Shown piece after piece: positions 9,321 to 19,500 of a stretch of 64,000 nt of DNA. The translations under genes were made by a program, and so were the position numbers. The stretch is from Flavobacterium reichenbachii. GTDB taxonomy: Bacteria > Bacteroidota > Bacteroidia > Flavobacteriales > Flavobacteriaceae. Below the pieces are notes generated by a model that saw only the letters and a program-made list of their open reading frames with translations, had not been told where the DNA came from and did not search any database. How positions within the stretch are numbered: position 1 is the first letter of the stretch; each line of letters begins with the position of its first letter. Location of the stretch: assembly GCF_002217435.1 (NCBI RefSeq), contig NZ_MUHF01000003.1:1-64000 (forward strand). The letters run 5' to 3'.

Positions 9321-10751
9321 ATGCAAAGAAGAAGATTTATACAAAATGCAGCTTTATTTGGCAGTTTAGCCCTTATCGATCCTATGGAAATAATTGCAGG
9401 AACTAAAATGGTCAAAGATTTTCCTATCGTGAGAGTTGCAAAAGGTAAAAGAAATTTTGAAAGTGATTTTATTGAAAGAACAATTGCAGAGTTTCAAAAG
9501 AACGTAAAAGACAAAGAATTAGCTTGGTTATTCAACAACTGTTTCCCCAATACACTTGACACCACGGTAACCTATTCTCAAAAAAATGGAAGACCGGATA
9601 CCTATGTAATTACGGGAGATATTGATGCAATGTGGCTCAGAGACAGTTCTGCCCAAGTATGGCCGTATATGGCTTTTGCAGGGAAAGATGTAAAACTAAA
9701 AAACCTGATTGCAGGCGTTATCAACAGGCAGACAGAATATATATTAAAAGATCCGTATGCAAATGCGTTTTACAACGATCCGAACAAAAAAGGCGAGTGG
9801 ACCACAGATCATACCGATATGAAACCCGGAGTTCACGAAAGAAAATACGAAATAGATTCTCTTTGTTACCCAATCAGACTGGCGTATAATTACTGGAAAA
9901 ATACTGGAGATACGGCTCCATTTGATGAAAATTGGGTAAAAGCTATTAAAACAACGCTAAAAGTATTTAGAGACCAGCAGCAGAAAAATGGTAAAAATCC
10001 GTATACTTTTCAACGAACAACTCAATTTGCCACAGATACAAGACCGCTAAAAGGATACGGATATCCTGTTAAACCAGTAGGTTTGGTTTGCTCCGCCTTT
10101 AGGCCAAGTGACGATGCAACCGTTTTTTCTTTTTTAATTCCGTCAAACTTCTTTATTGTAGCAAGTATGAAACAAGCGGCAGAAATGTTTGAAAACATTA
10201 AAAAAGATACTGCGACAGCCAAAGAATTAAAAGCTTTATCCGAAGAAGTAGACCAAGCAATTAAAGAACATGCAATTGTAAAGCACCCTAAATACGGAGA
10301 TATTTTTGCTTTTGAAGTAGATGGTTTTGGCGGTCATCTGCTTATGGATGATTCTAATGTTCCAAGTTTATTAAGCCTGCCGTATTTAGATGCCATCGAT
10401 GTCAATGACAAGATTTATCAAAACACCCGAAAATTTATACTTTCAGAAGACAATCCGTTTTTCTTTAAAGGAAAAGTAGCCGAAGGAGTCGGAGGTCCGC
10501 ACGTAGGTATGGATATGATCTGGCCAATGTCGCTTGTTATGAGAGCTTACACGACATCAGACCAAAATGAAATAAAAGAATGTATCAAAATGCTTAAGGC
10601 TTCTCATGGTGATACCGGTTTTATGCATGAATCTTTTCACAAGGATGATGCTAAAAATTTCACAAGATCATGGTTTGCCTGGACCAATACATTATTTGGT
10701 GAACTATTGTGGGACACGTATCAAAAGCATCCAAAATTACTAGAACTGTAA
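9321..10751 (+). CDS. GH125 exo-alpha-1,6-mannosidase
   Basis: GH125 enzymes release mannose from the non-reducing end of alpha-1,6-mannan fragments with inversion. The protein has 476 residues, full length for the family. Visible motifs are GDIDAMWLRDSSAQVWPY (99-116), CSAFRPSDDAT (257-267, containing the general acid Asp) and GFMHESFH (433-440, containing the general base Glu437). FTRSWFAWTNTLFGEL closes the catalytic domain. The N-terminus starts with RRR and a short hydrophobic stretch, resembling a Tat signal, so a folded periplasmic enzyme is likely. It starts 37 bp after the GH2 gene and precedes a GH92 gene. It is the natural partner of the GH76 endo-enzyme. Confidence 0.93.
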   Translation: MQRRRFIQNAALFGSLALIDPMEIIAGTKMVKDFPIVRVAKGKRNFESDFIERTIAEFQKNVKDKELAWLFNNCFPNTLDTTVTYSQKNGRPDTYVITGDIDAMWLRDSSAQVWPYMAFAGKDVKLKNLIAGVINRQTEYILKDPYANAFYNDPNKKGEWTTDHTDMKPGVHERKYEIDSLCYPIRLAYNYWKNTGDTAPFDENWVKAIKTTLKVFRDQQQKNGKNPYTFQRTTQFATDTRPLKGYGYPVKPVGLVCSAFRPSDDATVFSFLIPSNFFIVASMKQAAEMFENIKKDTATAKELKALSEEVDQAIKEHAIVKHPKYGDIFAFEVDGFGGHLLMDDSNVPSLLSLPYLDAIDVNDKIYQNTRKFILSEDNPFFFKGKVAEGVGGPHVGMDMIWPMSLVMRAYTTSDQNEIKECIKMLKASHGDTGFMHESFHKDDAKNFTRSWFAWTNTLFGELLWDTYQKHPKLLEL

Positions 10752-10783
10752 CTTATTTGTAACAAGTTTTAAATTTTTATAAA

Positions 10784-12964
10784 ATGATAAAATTTAACAA
10801 GAATCTCGTTCTTGCAGCCCTTTCTATGTCAATTTTTGGCTTTAACATGGCGGCACAAAAATCTGGAGGCGGACTTGCAAAAGGAAAATATACCGCTTTG
10901 GTAAACCCATTTATAGGTACTGCACCTTTATTAGATACCAAGATAATTGGTTACACACCGCCATCAGATATGAGAGTTTGGGCAGGATTGGTTTTCCCGG
11001 GTTCATCAGTTCCAAATGCAATGGTGCAGTTAAGTCCAATGACAAAATACAGATCTGGTGCAGGATACGAATACGAAGACACCGAAATTTTAGGATTTAC
11101 CCATACCAACAAAGGACATTGGAACCTTTGTCATATTCCGCTTTTGCCCGTTCCCGACGGAGCAGTATTTCCATACAAATCATCCTTTAGCCACGATCAG
11201 GAAAAAGCAAGTCCGGCGTATTATGAAGTATATTTAAAAGACTATAATGTACAGGTAAAATTAACTTCAACATTGCGTTGTGGTGTGCACGAATATACTT
11301 TTAAAAATAACAAAGCACGAAAAGTACTTTTTGATTTAGGAAGAGCAAACAATCATGTAGACGACTGGCAGATTAAGCAGGAAGGCACAAATGCCGTAAG
11401 CGGTTTTCAAAGAACCGGAGGCGAAAAAATATATTTCTACGCCGCATTAAGCAGTCCGATAGACAAGTTAGATATAAAAGATAGTGCAAAAAGCGGCGGT
11501 TATGCTTTGGTAAACATCAAAGATGGAGACATTAAACCCGTAACAGTAAAAATAGCTTTGTCTTTTGTGAGTGTAGAAAATGCAAAGGAAAATCTAAAAG
11601 CTGAGGTTGGAGATAAAAACCTTGCTAAAGTTTTTGAAGAAGGAAGCCTAAAATGGGAAAACCTGCTTTCTAAAATTCAGGTAAAAGGCGGTAACGAACA
11701 GCAGAACGTAATGTTTTACAGCATGTTGTACAGATCTTTTTTATGGCCGGCTTTACGAAGCGATGTAAACAAACAGTTTGTTGATGAAGCAGGAAAAATT
11801 CGAAAAGAAAATTACCATTATTATACACTTCCGTCTTTATGGGACGATTACAGAAATAAGCTTGTTTTGTTGAGCATTGTGTCACCAGATGTTACCAGCG
11901 ATGTGATAAGTTCGATTATTAATGAAGGAGAAATTAAAGGTTTTATTCCAACATTCTTTCATGGAGATCACGCGGCATCATTTATTGCAGGTTCCTACAT
12001 GAGAGGAATTAGAAATTACGATGTTAAAAAAGCATATCAATTATTATTAAATAATGCCTATAAAGAAGGCGGAACAAGACCTCATATTGCCGAATATATT
12101 GCAAAAGGATATGTACCGGAACAAGATATTAAAAATCCTGTAATAGAAACCAAAGCAAATGCCGGTGTTACAAAAACCCTGGAATATGCTTATGATGATC
12201 ACGCACTTTCTTTATTAGCCAAAGAATTGAACGATACAGAACATTACAATGATTTGGTAAAACGTTCTAAAAACTATGCAAACGTATTTGATAAATCGAC
12301 CACTTTTATGAGAGGAAAATTGGCAGATGGTTCGTGGGTTACGCCATTTAATCCAGAATTTCCGTATTACGAATACATGTACAGAGAAGCAAATGCATGG
12401 CAGGTATCATTTTTTGCACCACAAGATATGCCGGGATTAGTGCAGCTTTACGGAGGTGCAAAACCTTTTGAAGCAAAGCTGGATGAGTTCTTTACCAAAC
12501 CATGGAATCCGAATTATATTGCCTGGAATATTTCTGGTTTTATCGGGCAGTACTGTCACGGAAATCAGCCCGATCATGAAGCGCCATTTTCCTATTATTT
12601 TGTAAATAAACCAGAGAAATCTCAAAAGAGAATCGACGAAATATTAGATACAATGTACGGAATCGGTCCAGAAAAACTGGCCATGTCCGGTATGGATGAT
12701 GCGGGCGAAATGTCTTCCTGGTATGTATTTGGAGCACTTGGCTTGTATCCCTTATCTCCTGCAGATCCTGAATATATTGTAACGGTTCCTATTTTTAAAG
12801 AAGTTTCATGGACTACATCAGCGGGCAAAAAAGTAACGATTAAAAACCCGAATGGAAAAAGAAATCTGGAAACTATAAAAGTAAACGGTTCTAAAACTGA
12901 CAGTTATTTTATTTCGCACGATTTGTTTAAAAATGGAGGTGAAATACAAGTGATAACAAAATAA
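10784..12964 (+). CDS. GH92 alpha-mannosidase (copy 1, Gln at the acid position)
   Basis: GH92 enzymes are calcium-dependent inverting exo-alpha-mannosidases, usually removing alpha-1,2 or alpha-1,3 mannose branches. The protein has 726 residues with a signal peptide ending near AAQ25. An N-terminal beta-sandwich (35-290) is followed by the helical barrel. Motifs are SLWDDYRNK (351-359), FHGDHAASFIAG (392-403), REANAWQ (534-540) and GMDDAGEMSSWYVFGALGLYP (from 636), which carries the base aspartates. Where well-studied alpha-mannosidases have Gly-Asn-Glu-Pro with the catalytic acid, this protein has GNQPDH with Gln595. A comparable Glu-to-Gln change is known from a GH92 that hydrolyses mannose-1-phospho-mannose, so phosphomannan uncapping is an alternative role. 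It lies 32 bp after GH125 and is co-transcribed. Confidence 0.9.
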   Translation: MIKFNKNLVLAALSMSIFGFNMAAQKSGGGLAKGKYTALVNPFIGTAPLLDTKIIGYTPPSDMRVWAGLVFPGSSVPNAMVQLSPMTKYRSGAGYEYEDTEILGFTHTNKGHWNLCHIPLLPVPDGAVFPYKSSFSHDQEKASPAYYEVYLKDYNVQVKLTSTLRCGVHEYTFKNNKARKVLFDLGRANNHVDDWQIKQEGTNAVSGFQRTGGEKIYFYAALSSPIDKLDIKDSAKSGGYALVNIKDGDIKPVTVKIALSFVSVENAKENLKAEVGDKNLAKVFEEGSLKWENLLSKIQVKGGNEQQNVMFYSMLYRSFLWPALRSDVNKQFVDEAGKIRKENYHYYTLPSLWDDYRNKLVLLSIVSPDVTSDVISSIINEGEIKGFIPTFFHGDHAASFIAGSYMRGIRNYDVKKAYQLLLNNAYKEGGTRPHIAEYIAKGYVPEQDIKNPVIETKANAGVTKTLEYAYDDHALSLLAKELNDTEHYNDLVKRSKNYANVFDKSTTFMRGKLADGSWVTPFNPEFPYYEYMYREANAWQVSFFAPQDMPGLVQLYGGAKPFEAKLDEFFTKPWNPNYIAWNISGFIGQYCHGNQPDHEAPFSYYFVNKPEKSQKRIDEILDTMYGIGPEKLAMSGMDDAGEMSSWYVFGALGLYPLSPADPEYIVTVPIFKEVSWTTSAGKKVTIKNPNGKRNLETIKVNGSKTDSYFISHDLFKNGGEIQVITK

Positions 12965-12982
12965 AAAGAGTAGTAACTGCAG

Positions 12983-13008
12983 CAGCGTCCCGTTTTTATG
13001 GGACGCTG
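12983..13008 (+). terminator. GC-rich hairpin after GH92-1
   Basis: Arms 12983-12991 (cagcgtccc) and 13000-13008 (gggacgctg) form a perfect 9-bp GC-rich stem with an 8-nt loop. There is no clear T-tract, and GH97 starts 20 bp later. It may be a weak terminator or an mRNA-processing hairpin. Confidence 0.5.
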
Positions 13009-13028
13009 TTCATATAAAATCGATCGGA

Positions 13029-14984
13029 ATGAAAACTATTAGATTATTGACAGGTTTACTTTTAGTATTAGGATGGAATAATTATGCCCAAAAGAAAAAT
13101 TTTGAAGTTATTTCTCCCAATGGAGAGCTTAAAGTTTCGATTGTTTTAGACGATAAAATTTATTATTCCATACACATCAATAATGAAGAATTAACATCAA
13201 AAAATCATTTGGCATTACGTCTTAAAAATGAAATTTTAGGATTAAATCCCAAATTAACAGGCAGTAAATCAGGACACATAAAAGAAGTTATCAAACCTCT
13301 TGTTCCACTAAAATTTTCAACAGTTGCCAACGATTATAATTATCTGATTTTGAGTTTTAAATCAGGTTTTTCAGTTGAATTTCGGACTTTTAATGAAGGA
13401 ATTGCGTATCGTTTTATAACTGCAAAAAAAGGGGAAATAGAAGTGCTTCAGGAAGATTTTGCAGTTCATTTTCCAGAAGATTACCTGCTCCATTTACAGC
13501 AGCCGGAAAATTTCAAAACCTCTTATGAAGAAGCCTATTCTCAGACAAAAGTAAAGGATTGGAAACCTTCTGATAGAATGTCGGAGCTTCCTGTTTTAGT
13601 AGATTCAAAAAAACAATACAAAATACTAATCAGCGAATCAGATCTTTCTGATTATCCCGGAATGTTTTTAAAAGGAACAGGAAATGGTATTGTATCGACT
13701 TTTCCAAAAGTGCCTTTAGAATTTGGTCCGGATGGCGACAGAAGTCTTAATATTTTAAAAGAAGCCAATTATATCGCTAAAACTACCGGAACAAGAAATT
13801 TTCCGTGGCGTTATTTTGTCATTACAAAAAATGACAAACAGCTCATAGAAAACACAATGACGTTAAAGCTTGCTCCCAAAAGCGAGCTAAAAGACGTGTC
13901 TTGGATAAAACCCGGACAAGCCAGCTGGGAGTGGTGGAATGGTGCATCTCCGTATGGTCCAGATGTTAATTTTGTTTCAGGATATAACTTAGATACGTAT
14001 AAATATTATATCGATTTTGCCTCAAAATTTGGTGTAAAATATATCATTATGGATGAAGGCTGGGCAAAAAGTACAGAAGATCCATATTCACCGAATCCAA
14101 ATGTAAATGTTCAGGAACTTATTCGTTACGGAAAAGAGAAAAAAGTAGGCATCGTTTTATGGCTTACGTGGCTTACCGTTGAAAAAAACATGGAACTTTT
14201 TAAAACCTTTAAAGAATGGGGAATTGCGGGCGTAAAAATTGACTTTATGGATCGCAGCGATCAGGTAATGGTAAATTATTATGAAAAGGTAGTAAAAGAA
14301 GCTGCTAAAAATCAAATCTTTGTCGATTTTCATGGCGCTTTTAAACCCGCTGGTCTGGAGTATAAATATCCTAATTTAATCTCCTACGAAGGCGTAAGAG
14401 GAATGGAACAAATGGACGGATGCAAACCGTATAATAGTTTGTTTCTTCCTTTTATACGCAATGCCGTCGGACCAATGGATTATACGCCCGGCGCCATGAT
14501 CAGCATGCAGCCGGAAGTGTACCGATCGGAGCGGCCAAATTCGGCAAGTATTGGCACCAGAGCATATCAGATGGCTTTGTTTGTAGTTTTTGAAAGCGGT
14601 TTGCAGATGCTGGCAGATAATCCAACCAATTATTATCGGGAAAAAGAATGTACCGATTTTATAACTTCTGTTCCCACAACCTGGGACGAAACCAAAGCTT
14701 TAGAAGCTCAGACAGGACAATATGCTGTTGTAGCCAAAAGAAAAGGAACAAAATGGTTTATTGGAGGCATCACAAATAATAATCAAAAGGATAGATCTTT
14801 TGATATAAAACTAGATTTTCTAGCTGCAAAAAAATACAAAATGACATTTTTTGAAGATGGAATAAACGCAGGTTATCAGGCAATGGATTACAGAAAAAAA
14901 AGTGCAGTTGTTAGTAATCAGGATAATATCAAAATTAAAATGGTCCGAAATGGAGGATGGGCTGCAGTTTTAGAAGAAATTTAG
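13029..14984 (+). CDS. GH97 glycoside hydrolase, retaining-type active site
   Basis: GH97 contains inverting alpha-glucosidases (SusB) and retaining alpha-galactosidases. The protein has 651 residues. The signal peptide ends at YAQ21, a GH97 N-terminal beta-super-sandwich spans about 25-285, and the TIM barrel begins at ASWEWWNG (298-305). The motif GVKIDFMDRSDQ (401-412) puts Asp405 where retaining members carry the nucleophile, and SYEGVRGMEQ (452-461) carries an acidic acid/base candidate. This favours the retaining alpha-galactosidase-like branch over SusB-type alpha-glucosidase (inference). It sits in the mannanase operon, 20 bp before the sugar porter gene. It may clip alpha-linked galactose or other decorations from fungal mannan. 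Confidence 0.88.
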   Translation: MKTIRLLTGLLLVLGWNNYAQKKNFEVISPNGELKVSIVLDDKIYYSIHINNEELTSKNHLALRLKNEILGLNPKLTGSKSGHIKEVIKPLVPLKFSTVANDYNYLILSFKSGFSVEFRTFNEGIAYRFITAKKGEIEVLQEDFAVHFPEDYLLHLQQPENFKTSYEEAYSQTKVKDWKPSDRMSELPVLVDSKKQYKILISESDLSDYPGMFLKGTGNGIVSTFPKVPLEFGPDGDRSLNILKEANYIAKTTGTRNFPWRYFVITKNDKQLIENTMTLKLAPKSELKDVSWIKPGQASWEWWNGASPYGPDVNFVSGYNLDTYKYYIDFASKFGVKYIIMDEGWAKSTEDPYSPNPNVNVQELIRYGKEKKVGIVLWLTWLTVEKNMELFKTFKEWGIAGVKIDFMDRSDQVMVNYYEKVVKEAAKNQIFVDFHGAFKPAGLEYKYPNLISYEGVRGMEQMDGCKPYNSLFLPFIRNAVGPMDYTPGAMISMQPEVYRSERPNSASIGTRAYQMALFVVFESGLQMLADNPTNYYREKECTDFITSVPTTWDETKALEAQTGQYAVVAKRKGTKWFIGGITNNNQKDRSFDIKLDFLAAKKYKMTFFEDGINAGYQAMDYRKKSAVVSNQDNIKIKMVRNGGWAAVLEEI

Positions 14985-15003
14985 AATATTAAAAAACGCT
15001 ATT

Positions 15004-16326
15004 ATGAATAAAATATTTTTATGGTCCATTACGGCAGCTCTGGCTGGATTTTTATTTGGTTTTGATACCGTTGTAATTTCTGGTGCCGATACCAAATTGC
15101 AGCAATTATGGCATACCTCAGATGTTTTTCATGGTTCTGTTGTTATGGCAATGGCATTGTGGGGAACAGTTGTAGGAGCACTTTTCGGCGGGATTCCAAC
15201 GAATGCTTTAGGACGGAAAAAAACACTTCTTTTAATTGGAATTTTATTTTTAGTATCCGCAATAGGTTCAGCCTTTTCAAATGATCCTTGGACTTTTGCT
15301 TTTTTTCGTTTCCTGGGCGGATTAGGAATCGGGGCATCAACAATTGCAGCGCCGGCCTATGTGTCAGAAATTGCGCCGCCAAAAGACAGAGGACGATTGG
15401 TTTCTCTTTATCAATTTAATATTGTGTTCGGAATCCTGATGGCATTTTTATCCAATTATCTATTAAAAGATGCGGGCGAAAATGCATGGCGATGGATGGT
15501 TGGCGTAATGGCTTTTCCAGCTCTGTTTTACACCATAATTGTGTTGACAATTCCGGAAAGTCCAAGATGGCTGCTTTCTAAATCCAAAGTTGTTGAAGCC
15601 AAAGCTATTTTATCAAAAATTGATCCCGCAGCCAATATCGAAAATTTAATGCACGAACTTCACATCGGACAAAATGAAAATGAGAATCTAAAGAAAGAAA
15701 CTATCTTTTTAAAGAAATATAGATTTCCATTAATGCTGGCATTTTTCATTGCGTTATTCAATCAATTTTCTGGTATAAATGCTTTTTTATATTACGCTCC
15801 AAGAATTTTTGCCGAAGCAGGTTTAGAAGAAAGTACTGCATTAATGAGCAGTGTCGGAATTGGTCTGACTAATTTAATTTTTACACTTATCGGTGTTTTT
15901 TTAATTGATGTTTTGGGGCGGAAAAAATTAATGTATATCGGCTCTATTGGTTACATTGTATCCTTAGGACTTGTGTCAATTGCCTTTTATCTAAAATGGC
16001 AGGGTATGCAGGTACCCATTTTTTTATTTTTATTTATTGCCTCGCATGCTGTAGGTCAAGGCGCTGTAATCTGGGTTTTTATATCAGAAATTTTTCCAAA
16101 TCACCTAAGAGCAAGCGGTCAGGCATTTGGATCTTCAGTGCATTGGATTTTGGCAGCAATCATACCGTCAATGGTTCCTTTTTTATTTTCGACAATTGGA
16201 CCAGGAACCGTATTCTTAATTTTTGCCGTGATGATGGTGTTTCAATTGCTTTTCGTAATTTTTATGATGCCCGAAACCAAAGGAAAATCCTTAGAAGAAC
16301 TTCAGCAGACTATTTTAAATAAATAA
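15004..16326 (+). CDS. MFS sugar porter, 12 membrane segments
   Basis: This inner-membrane symporter of the sugar-porter family brings the monosaccharide produced by the upstream enzymes into the cytoplasm. The protein has 440 residues. Family signatures are FGFDTVVISG in TM1, the GRKKT loop (70-74), FRFLGGLGIG (101-110), PESPRWL (184-190), a second loop GRKKL and the C-terminal PETKGKSLEEL. Twelve hydrophobic segments can be followed. The gene starts 19 bp after GH97 and ends the operon. By context the cargo is probably mannose or another hexose released by GH125/GH92/GH97 (inference). Confidence 0.93.
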   Translation: MNKIFLWSITAALAGFLFGFDTVVISGADTKLQQLWHTSDVFHGSVVMAMALWGTVVGALFGGIPTNALGRKKTLLLIGILFLVSAIGSAFSNDPWTFAFFRFLGGLGIGASTIAAPAYVSEIAPPKDRGRLVSLYQFNIVFGILMAFLSNYLLKDAGENAWRWMVGVMAFPALFYTIIVLTIPESPRWLLSKSKVVEAKAILSKIDPAANIENLMHELHIGQNENENLKKETIFLKKYRFPLMLAFFIALFNQFSGINAFLYYAPRIFAEAGLEESTALMSSVGIGLTNLIFTLIGVFLIDVLGRKKLMYIGSIGYIVSLGLVSIAFYLKWQGMQVPIFLFLFIASHAVGQGAVIWVFISEIFPNHLRASGQAFGSSVHWILAAIIPSMVPFLFSTIGPGTVFLIFAVMMVFQLLFVIFMMPETKGKSLEELQQTILNK

Positions 16327-16339
16327 GATTAGAATTAAT

Positions 16340-16411
16340 AACGCATCATAGTCTATATTCAGTAATAAAATCTTTTGAGATTGAATTAAAATACATTCCT
16401 GATGATGCGTT
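16340..16411. terminator. Inverted repeat after the MFS gene
   Basis: Arms 16340-16349 (aacgcatcat) and 16402-16411 (atgatgcgtt) are perfectly complementary over 10 bp, with a 52-nt AT-rich loop. It lies between the MFS gene and the convergent regulator gene and may end transcription, though the loop is long for an intrinsic terminator. Confidence 0.4.
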
Positions 16412-16426
16412 GTTTATATAGTCATA

Positions 16427-16557
16427 CTCTAAAATCTAAATCTAGCATCTAACATCTTGCATCTTGCATCTTTCCTCTAAAATCTAGCATCTATTCTCTA
16501 ACATCTATTCTCTAACATCTTGTCTCTTGCCTCTTGTCTCTTCCCTCTAACATCTAA
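16427..16557. repeat. Degenerate tandem repeat of catct/tcta units
   Basis: About 130 bp are built almost only from variants of ctagcatct, aacatctt, gcatctt and gtctctt, a pyrimidine-rich low-complexity array on the plus strand. It fills the space between the convergent MFS and regulator genes and has no coding potential. It resembles short intergenic tandem arrays seen in Flavobacterium genomes. Function is unknown. Confidence 0.65.
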
Positions 16558-16569
16558 AAAAAACCACCC

Positions 16570-19500
16570 TCAATCCTTCAAATCCTTCCCTCCATTATTA
16601 ATAAATTCAGAAGGCGACATCGAGAAGCTTTTCTGAAAATTTCTGCTGAAACTAGACTGCGAATTGTAACCCACTATTTCTGAAATTTCATAGACCTTAT
16701 ATTTGCCGGAAAGTAATAATGAAGCCGCCTTTTTTAAACGGGCATTATTAATAAGTTCGTTCGGACTTAAATTGGAGATATCCTTTATTTTTCGGTACAA
16801 AGTAGAACGGCTCATGTGCAGGATATCCGCTAACGAATCGACGCTTAAGTTCGTATCCGCCATATTCTGATCGATAATATCATCTAGCTTTTTAATAAAA
16901 TCCTCATCGACTTTATTGTGAGCAATAGTTTTTAAATGAGAGAGAGGAGAGCTTGCATAAAACTCCATAACATGACGTCTGTTTGATAATAAATTATCAA
17001 TCTGAGCCAGTATAAAGTCCATCGAAAAAGGTTTCGAGATATAAGCATCAGCCCCAGATTCCAGTCCCTTAATTCGGGATTGTACGGCACTTAAGGCTGT
17101 TAATAAAATTACCGGAATATGACTCGTTTCAATATTAGATTTAATGCGGCCGCATAATTCGATTCCATCCATTACAGGCATTGTAATATCACTGATTACA
17201 ATGTGAATGGTCTGGTTATGAATTACTTTTAAAGCTTCTTCTCCATTCGCCGCTTTAAAAATTTTATACTCCTTGCTGAGTTCTTTGCTCATAAAATTAA
17301 GCAGTTCCAGATTATCTTCAACAATCAGAATCTGCGTTTTTATGTTTTTAGCTGTAATCTCACTTTCAAATTCTTCACTGGTTTCTTTTACAGTGTTTTC
17401 AGATGTGTCTTTATAAAGATGGAACTCACTTTGCTGGCGCAGTGGCAGCTGTAAAACAAAAGTATTCAGAGAATCGTCTAAAAACTGTAGTTTTAAAGTT
17501 CCGTTATGCAGTTCTGTTAATGAGTGCGCAAGTGATAATCCAATTCCGGTACCCGTCTGCGTTTCAGAACCTAATATTCTAAAGAAAGGCTCAAAGATTT
17601 TATTTTTAAGGTTTTTCGGAATCAAATTTCCATCATTCTTCACTATGAATTCCAACGAATTTTCATCTCGGAACAACGTTATAATCACTTTGCTTTTGGC
17701 ATATTTTACAGCATTACTAATCAGATTACTTAGGATTTTTGTAATCGCTTCCTCATCAACAAAAGCATAAATGTCTCTTTCGCCCAATTCCAATTCAAAA
17801 TCGATATTTTTTTCTTCTATTAAAGGCGTAAATTGAGATTGCAATTGTTTCACCAGCACCGAAATATTTGTTTCCACAAAAGTCAATCCCAAACCTTCAA
17901 TTTCTGTTTTTCTAAAATCCAGCAGTTCATTAACCAAATTCAATAAGCGCGATGTATTTTTCTCCATTATCGATAAATTCTGCAGAATTTCCGGAGACTC
18001 ATATGTTCTTTTGAGCAGACTTTCTAACGGACTTTTAATTAAAGTTAATGGAGTTCTGATTTCATGCGCAACATTCGTAAAGAATTCAAACTTAGCGTGA
18101 TAAATTTCCTTCTCTTTCTCATTATTAAGAATAGCAATTTTTTGATTATTTTCCTTAATATTGATGTTGTGATACCTGCGTAAAAGCCAGTAAAGACAGC
18201 CGCTTATTATTAAAAAATAGAAGAAAAAAGCATAACTGCTGGCCCAAAACGGAGGTAGAATTGCAATGGCAACAACAGCTTCTCTGCTCCAGATTCCGTT
18301 GGCACTCAACGATTTTACTCTAAATTTATAATCACCCGACGGAAGTTCTGTAAAGAATACTTTATTGTTTTTGTTTAAGTAAACCCAGTCGTCATTAATA
18401 CCGTCCAATTTGTACCAGTATTGTGTAAGTTCCGGCGCTGTGTAACTTAACGATGCAAAATCAATATTAAAATTAGATTGATAATTTTTTAAAGTAATCT
18501 TCTTGATATAAGAAACAGATTCATCAAGCGGAGAACCTTCATCATTTACTACAACATCCTGATTGTTTATTTGAAGTCCGGTAATAAATATGGGCGGATT
18601 ATATCTATAGGTTCCGAAATTTTTAGGATTGAAACTAATCATGCCATTTAGATTTCCAAAATACATATCTCCATTAGAATCCTTAAAAGCCGAATTGTAA
18701 TTAAATTGATCGCTCAGCAGACCGTTTGCGGTACTGAAGATTTTAACCGATTTCGCTTTATAATTAAATTTGACTAATCCTTTTGAAGTTGTAATGCACA
18801 GATTTTGTTTATCATCCTGCAGAATAGAATAAATCACATTACTGGGAAATCCATCTTTTGTAGTGAATTTGGTGAATTCTTTTTTTCGCGTATCAAATAA
18901 ATTCAAACCATTTTCGGTAGCAATCCAAAGATTATGCTGTTGATCCTGGAAAATCGAAGTTATAAAGTCATTGCTAATACTTTTGTCATTATTAAAATCG
19001 TGTCTGTAAACTGCTTTTTCTTTAGTTTTTGAATTGTAATAAAAGAGTCCGTCACGATAAGATCCGGCCCAGAAATTTCCGTCCTTGTCTTTAAACATGC
19101 AGGTATAATGCGTAGTTTCAGAAAAATGATCAGAAATTTTAAAACTATCAGCTGCATCATCGTATAAATAAATTCCCAACGAAGTCACGACATATAATTT
19201 CTTTTCGGGAGTTTCGTAAAATGTCACAATAAAATCACTTCTTAAATTACTCGAAGTATGATCGTAATGTTTTACTACTTTTCCAGATGCGGCATCCATG
19301 ATATCAAGGCCATGCTCAAAAGTTCCGATCCAGATTTTATTTTCTCTTGGCAGTACAGCATGGATATTGTAAAACGAAAGTCCTGATTTTGTTCCGTCGG
19401 GCTGAAAATTGATGAATTTCTTGGTCTGCAGATTAAATTTATTAATTCCTGCATCTTCGGTGCCAATCCAGAGATTTCCCTGATTGTCTTTATGAATTTC

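Noticed and set aside
13029..14984. GH97 as SusB-type alpha-glucosidase of a starch locus
   Set aside because: The active-site motif has the Asp of the retaining branch, and no GH13 amylase is present nearby.
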